From an uncultured Acidimicrobiales bacterium (GTDB lineage Bacteria; Actinomycetota; Acidimicrobiia; Acidimicrobiales; SHLQ01): 44,593 nucleotides of DNA. The notes beneath the pieces are model-generated. The model was not told the origin of the DNA, ran no database searches, and saw only the letters and a program-made list of their open reading frames with translations. Numbering within the stretch: the stretch's first letter is position 1; each line of letters opens with the position of its first letter. The translations under genes were made by a program, and so were the position numbers. Shown here one piece after another: positions 41,637-44,593 of this stretch. The stretch is from contig CAJQNJ010000047.1 in NCBI GenBank assembly GCA_905479685.1, positions 1 to 44,593 on the forward strand, in the 5' to 3' direction.

Positions 41637-44066
41637 TCAGAGGTAGTCGTGCCGTTGTAGCCACTGAAACGCCAGCCAACCGGGCAGGATCGGCGCCCAG
41701 AACGTGACGAGGCGATAGAGGAAGACGGCAGGCACGGCGACCGTGTTGTCCAGCCCGGCGGCGATGAGCCCGGCTATCAGGGCCGCTTCGACTGCTCCGA
41801 GCCCTCCCGGGGTTGGAGCCGCTTGTGCGATCGCTGAGCCGACCAGGAAGATGGCTCCCACTGTTGCGAACGGCAGTCCTCCGCCGAACGTCTCGAGGCT
41901 CAAGAACAGCGTCGTCAAATAGGAGAACGTGAGGAGTACCGACCCGCCCACGAGCAGTGCGACCTTGCCGGGTCGTCGAAGTAGATCGCCGATTCCATCG
42001 AAGGCGCTGGCCACGACTGGGAGGAACCTGTTGAGGAACAGGTCGCGTGTCGTGGGGATGAGGAGGGCGACGGCCAGCAGCGCGACGATGATCCCGAGCA
42101 CGATCATGAACCACTTCGGGTCGGGCAGCGTGATGCTTCCAAAGGCTTCGCGACCAGCCCAGACAAAGAAGACGCCGAGCAGGCTGATGTGGCCCACGAA
42201 ACCTGCGACCGTGTTGAGCCCGACACCCGACACCGCCACCGTCCGCTCCACTCCCTGCTTCTGGAGAAAGCGCATGTTGAGTGCCATTCCTCCCAACCCT
42301 GCGGGCGCGAGTTTGCTGGCGAACGACGAAGCGAAGCTTGCGGTCACCAGTGGTCCCATCGGCAGTCGCTGTGGAATCGCCCCCGCCAGTGCCAACGACG
42401 CTGTGAGATAGGTGCACATCGAGGCGACGACGACGAGCGGCAACCACGCCCAGTTTGCCGACGTGACTTGGTCGACGATGCCGGGCAGATCGGCGAGCTG
42501 CGGAAAGATGAAGTACGTGGCGAGTGCGAGCGCCACCACGGTGATGATCGTGTTCCGGCTTACGCGCTCGAGTGGGACGAACGCGACGTCGCTCACCTCG
42601 CATTGCTCGATCACCTCGGCCTGAATCTCCTTCAGAAGGCCGGAATGCTCCTTCATTGCGGTCTGAGTCGCGCCGCTCAGTGCCTTCGATTGCATCCGAG
42701 GCAACGCCTCGCCCACCGCGTCAGTGCCGAGAGCCTCGACGGCACCGCCAACGGCACGCTCGGCTCCGACGACGATGGAGAGCGATGAGATGAGCTGCGC
42801 CACGTCGGCGTCGAGGATCGATTGATCCACGGCCACTTCAGAGAACCCGAAGTCGATCATCCATGGCGTCTCGGCGTCGGCGATGAACACATTGGCGCGT
42901 CGGAGGTCGCGATGCGCGATTCGGTGATCCCGCAGCATTGCGACCTGCTCCCAGATGGCACACATCAGCCCGTCGGTCACCTCGTCGCCGGGAACGCCGT
43001 CCAGAGAGTTGCCGTCGATCATTTCGTAGGCGAGCAACATCGAGTCGCCGCCCACGTCGACGATGCCACGCAGACGTGGTGTCCGCACGCCGACATCGCG
43101 CGCGATCAGGGCGATCAGCGCTTCGTGTTCGACGGTCCGTCGCAGCGATGAAAAGGGTCGGTCATCGCCGACGTTCTTGAAGCGAAGGAATCGGTAGACG
43201 CGAAACAACAGGTCGGCTGCTCGCTCCTCCGAGCCGAGTACTTTGATGAAGACTCCAGTGCCATCGACGAGCGTGCCGAAATATGGGGTCGAGCCGCGGG
43301 CGTCGACGTTGGCGACGTGGACCTCGCTGGTCGGGAGCCCGGCTGACACGAGCGCGGCTCGGATTGCTGTGACCGTCGGGCGACGATCGGGGCGGCCGAG
43401 CGCGAACAGAATGATCGACCCGCACAGTGCACCGACCGGCAGTGCGAGGAACACTTCAGCCGGGAACTCTGGTGAGACGAGAACGCGCACGAGCAGGAAC
43501 AAGGCGATCGTCGTCGCTCCCGCCCGCCGCCACCGACGCGTCACGAACGGCGCGAGGACCACGAACGTGCCGGACATCTGGGCGAGTCCCACCGAGCCCG
43601 AGGTGGTACCGCCAGTGATCCCGGCGCGTGCGGCCAACTCGTTCGCGATCACAACCGACGCCTCGCGATCCACCACCCACTGTGCTGCGGTCATGAGCAG
43701 CATGCTCGCCGCTGATGTCGCGATGATGTAACTGAACAGCCGATAACGGCGGGTGATCAGAGGAACGAGGTAGATGCCGAGTCCGATGAGCAACGCCACG
43801 ATTTCGATGCCACCGTGGAGGACGCGTTCGATCGACGGGCTGATGAACCCGAAGAGTTCGACGATGTCTTCTTCCACGCCGATGACGGCGTCTTCGAGAC
43901 CAATGGTGAGCCCGAGCAGCGTAATGCTGATCGTCGCGAACACGATCGCGCGTAGGACGTCTTTTGGTGAGCGGTCATACCTTCGGGTCGCAACTTGGTG
44001 TTGGCCGAAACCTGTCAGGTCGGAGCCATCGGCCGACTCCGCGGGTTGTCTCTTGGAACGATTCAC
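41637..44066 (-). CDS. Fusion protein: kinase-like domain and lysylphosphatidylglycerol-synthase-type flippase domain
   Basis: 809 residues in three parts. Residues about 38-240 hold several membrane segments. Residues about 260-450 form a kinase-like domain: GVFIKVLGSEE (lysine), a catalytic loop HRDLRRANVFI and the DFG motif in MIDFGFSEV, all apparently intact. Residues about 500-805 form the LPG_synthase_TM (UPF0104) membrane domain with KLAPAGLGGMALN and APTPGGLGAVEAALIAG. Such fusions occur in actinobacteria; their role is not established, though the membrane domain is related to MprF-type lipid flippases. There is no aminoacyl-transferase domain, so it should not make lysyl lipid itself. 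The start is GTG. Confidence 0.85.
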   Translation of the reverse strand: MNRSKRQPAESADGSDLTGFGQHQVATRRYDRSPKDVLRAIVFATISITLLGLTIGLEDAVIGVEEDIVELFGFISPSIERVLHGGIEIVALLIGLGIYLVPLITRRYRLFSYIIATSAASMLLMTAAQWVVDREASVVIANELAARAGITGGTTSGSVGLAQMSGTFVVLAPFVTRRWRRAGATTIALFLLVRVLVSPEFPAEVFLALPVGALCGSIILFALGRPDRRPTVTAIRAALVSAGLPTSEVHVANVDARGSTPYFGTLVDGTGVFIKVLGSEERAADLLFRVYRFLRFKNVGDDRPFSSLRRTVEHEALIALIARDVGVRTPRLRGIVDVGGDSMLLAYEMIDGNSLDGVPGDEVTDGLMCAIWEQVAMLRDHRIAHRDLRRANVFIADAETPWMIDFGFSEVAVDQSILDADVAQLISSLSIVVGAERAVGGAVEALGTDAVGEALPRMQSKALSGATQTAMKEHSGLLKEIQAEVIEQCEVSDVAFVPLERVSRNTIITVVALALATYFIFPQLADLPGIVDQVTSANWAWLPLVVVASMCTYLTASLALAGAIPQRLPMGPLVTASFASSFASKLAPAGLGGMALNMRFLQKQGVERTVAVSGVGLNTVAGFVGHISLLGVFFVWAGREAFGSITLPDPKWFMIVLGIIVALLAVALLIPTTRDLFLNRFLPVVASAFDGIGDLLRRPGKVALLVGGSVLLTFSYLTTLFLSLETFGGGLPFATVGAIFLVGSAIAQAAPTPGGLGAVEAALIAGLIAAGLDNTVAVPAVFLYRLVTFWAPILPGWLAFQWLQRHDYL

Positions 44067-44108
44067 GAGCGTCGGATGCTGGCCGCAGAACGCCCGTCGT
44101 CGCGAGTT

Positions 44109-44593
44109 CTACTCGGCCGCTACCGCCGTCTCGTGTTCGGCATCTTCGAGATCATCGGCTGCGAGTGCGTCGAGCATGTCGTTCATGTGGTGGAACAGGA
44201 TCCGCTTACCTTCGATCTTGTACTCGTGCCCGGTCGAGGCATCGGTGATCACAGCGGTACGCACGGTTGCCTTCTGATGCATCTCGACGCTCAGGTTGGC
44301 GCGGTCGAGCGTGTCGATCATCAGGAGATGCTGGGCAAGGATGATGCCCTTCGCATTGTTCGACGTCATCAGATAGAGCTTGGTCGGTGACGCAGCCACG
44401 ACGATGACTCGTGGCAACTCACCTGAGGTGGCGGAATAGTTTCCTGCCGTGTAGCCCGCCATCGTTCCGACTGATTGGCCCACGTCCCCGCCGACCGCAT
44501 CGCCGAGCACGGATCCGGCGGCGGCGCCAGCGGCCACCTTCCACGTCATGCCCTTCGGCTGGAAGTCGCCTGCGACCGTGATGGTGTCATCGC
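44109..44593 (-). CDS. Glycine-rich protein of unknown function, probably cut by window edge
   Basis: Not recognised. The frame has an ATG at 44549 but stays open to the window end and the upstream codons (DDTITVAGDFQPKGM) read as coding, and GAAGGG abuts the ATG too closely for ribosome binding, so the gene probably starts outside. A Gly/Ala-rich zipper-like segment (AAGAAAGSVLGDAVGGDVG) is followed by a compact soluble domain (VIVVAASPTKLYLMTS, ANLSVEMHQKATVRTAV) and an acidic end. It lies 42 bases before the kinase-flippase gene on the same strand. Confidence 0.65.
   Translation of the reverse strand, partial: DDTITVAGDFQPKGMTWKVAAGAAAGSVLGDAVGGDVGQSVGTMAGYTAGNYSATSGELPRVIVVAASPTKLYLMTSNNAKGIILAQHLLMIDTLDRANLSVEMHQKATVRTAVITDASTGHEYKIEGKRILFHHMNDMLDALAADDLEDAEHETAVAAE

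Noticed and set aside
1-44593. CRISPR arrays, insertion sequences, prophage genes, rRNA
   Set aside because: No regular repeat-spacer pattern, no transposase or phage gene and no rRNA sequence was seen on either strand.

Overview
The window is a chromosomal origin region from a high-GC Gram-positive bacterium (Actinomycetota). The order trxB-trxA-cwlM-parB-parA-rsmG-jag-yidC-yidD-rnpA-rpmH-dnaA-dnaN is the one known around actinobacterial oriC. The dnaK operon ends in an HspR-type MerR regulator, and inverted repeats of HAIR type sit before dnaK and clpB. Codon use, GTG/TTG starts and the lack of recF-gyrB after dnaN point to a deep-branching group; an Acidimicrobiia-like (Ilumatobacter-like) organism is my inference, not proven here.

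Layout. 1-2211: thioredoxin system and a CwlM-like regulator (+). 2265-7922: two minus-strand blocks, parA-parB (with two parS sites upstream) and rpmH-rnpA-yidD-yidC-jag-rsmG. 7923-11045: dnaA, a DnaA-box-rich oriC candidate, dnaN. 11058-13027: pterin carbinolamine dehydratase (-) and phosphoglycerate mutase. 13490-20863: chaperones dnaK-grpE-dnaJ-hspR and clpB, with a minus-strand gene between them that is split by an in-frame TGA. 20991-22004: a secreted repeat protein. 22090-28460: purA-purD-purE-purB-purC-purS-purQ. 28468-34109: an enolase-superfamily gene (-) and a membrane redox/two-component cluster inserted between purQ and purL. 34283-39111: purL-purF-purM. 39207-39387: tRNA-Asp and tRNA-Phe. 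39515-44593: truncated haemoglobin, glpD, a kinase-flippase fusion and a partial glycine-rich protein.

Most notable. The minus-strand gene at 17307-18212 reads as one protein of the glycine/sarcosine/betaine reductase selenoprotein-B-like family if the TGA at 17688-17690 is read as selenocysteine. The TGA falls in a UxxC motif where homologues carry Cys, and a small hairpin follows at the distance expected for a bacterial SECIS. It is divergent from clpB and shares with it an HspR-type inverted repeat. Other points of interest: a doubled 11-bp-spaced repeat (CTGAAG/CTTCAG) just upstream of the redox/two-component cluster, a TANNNT box exactly 6 nt before the start codon of six genes that lack a well-placed ribosome binding site (leaderless transcripts), a perfect 27-bp inverted repeat after the globin gene, and a terminator-like hairpin inside the rsmG reading frame.

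How the genes work together: replication and segregation (dnaA, dnaN, parABS), membrane protein insertion and RNA processing (yidC/yidD/rnpA/jag), heat-shock protein quality control under HspR, and near-complete IMP/AMP synthesis. purN, purH, purK and the guanine branch are not in the window. No mobile element, CRISPR array or rRNA was seen.
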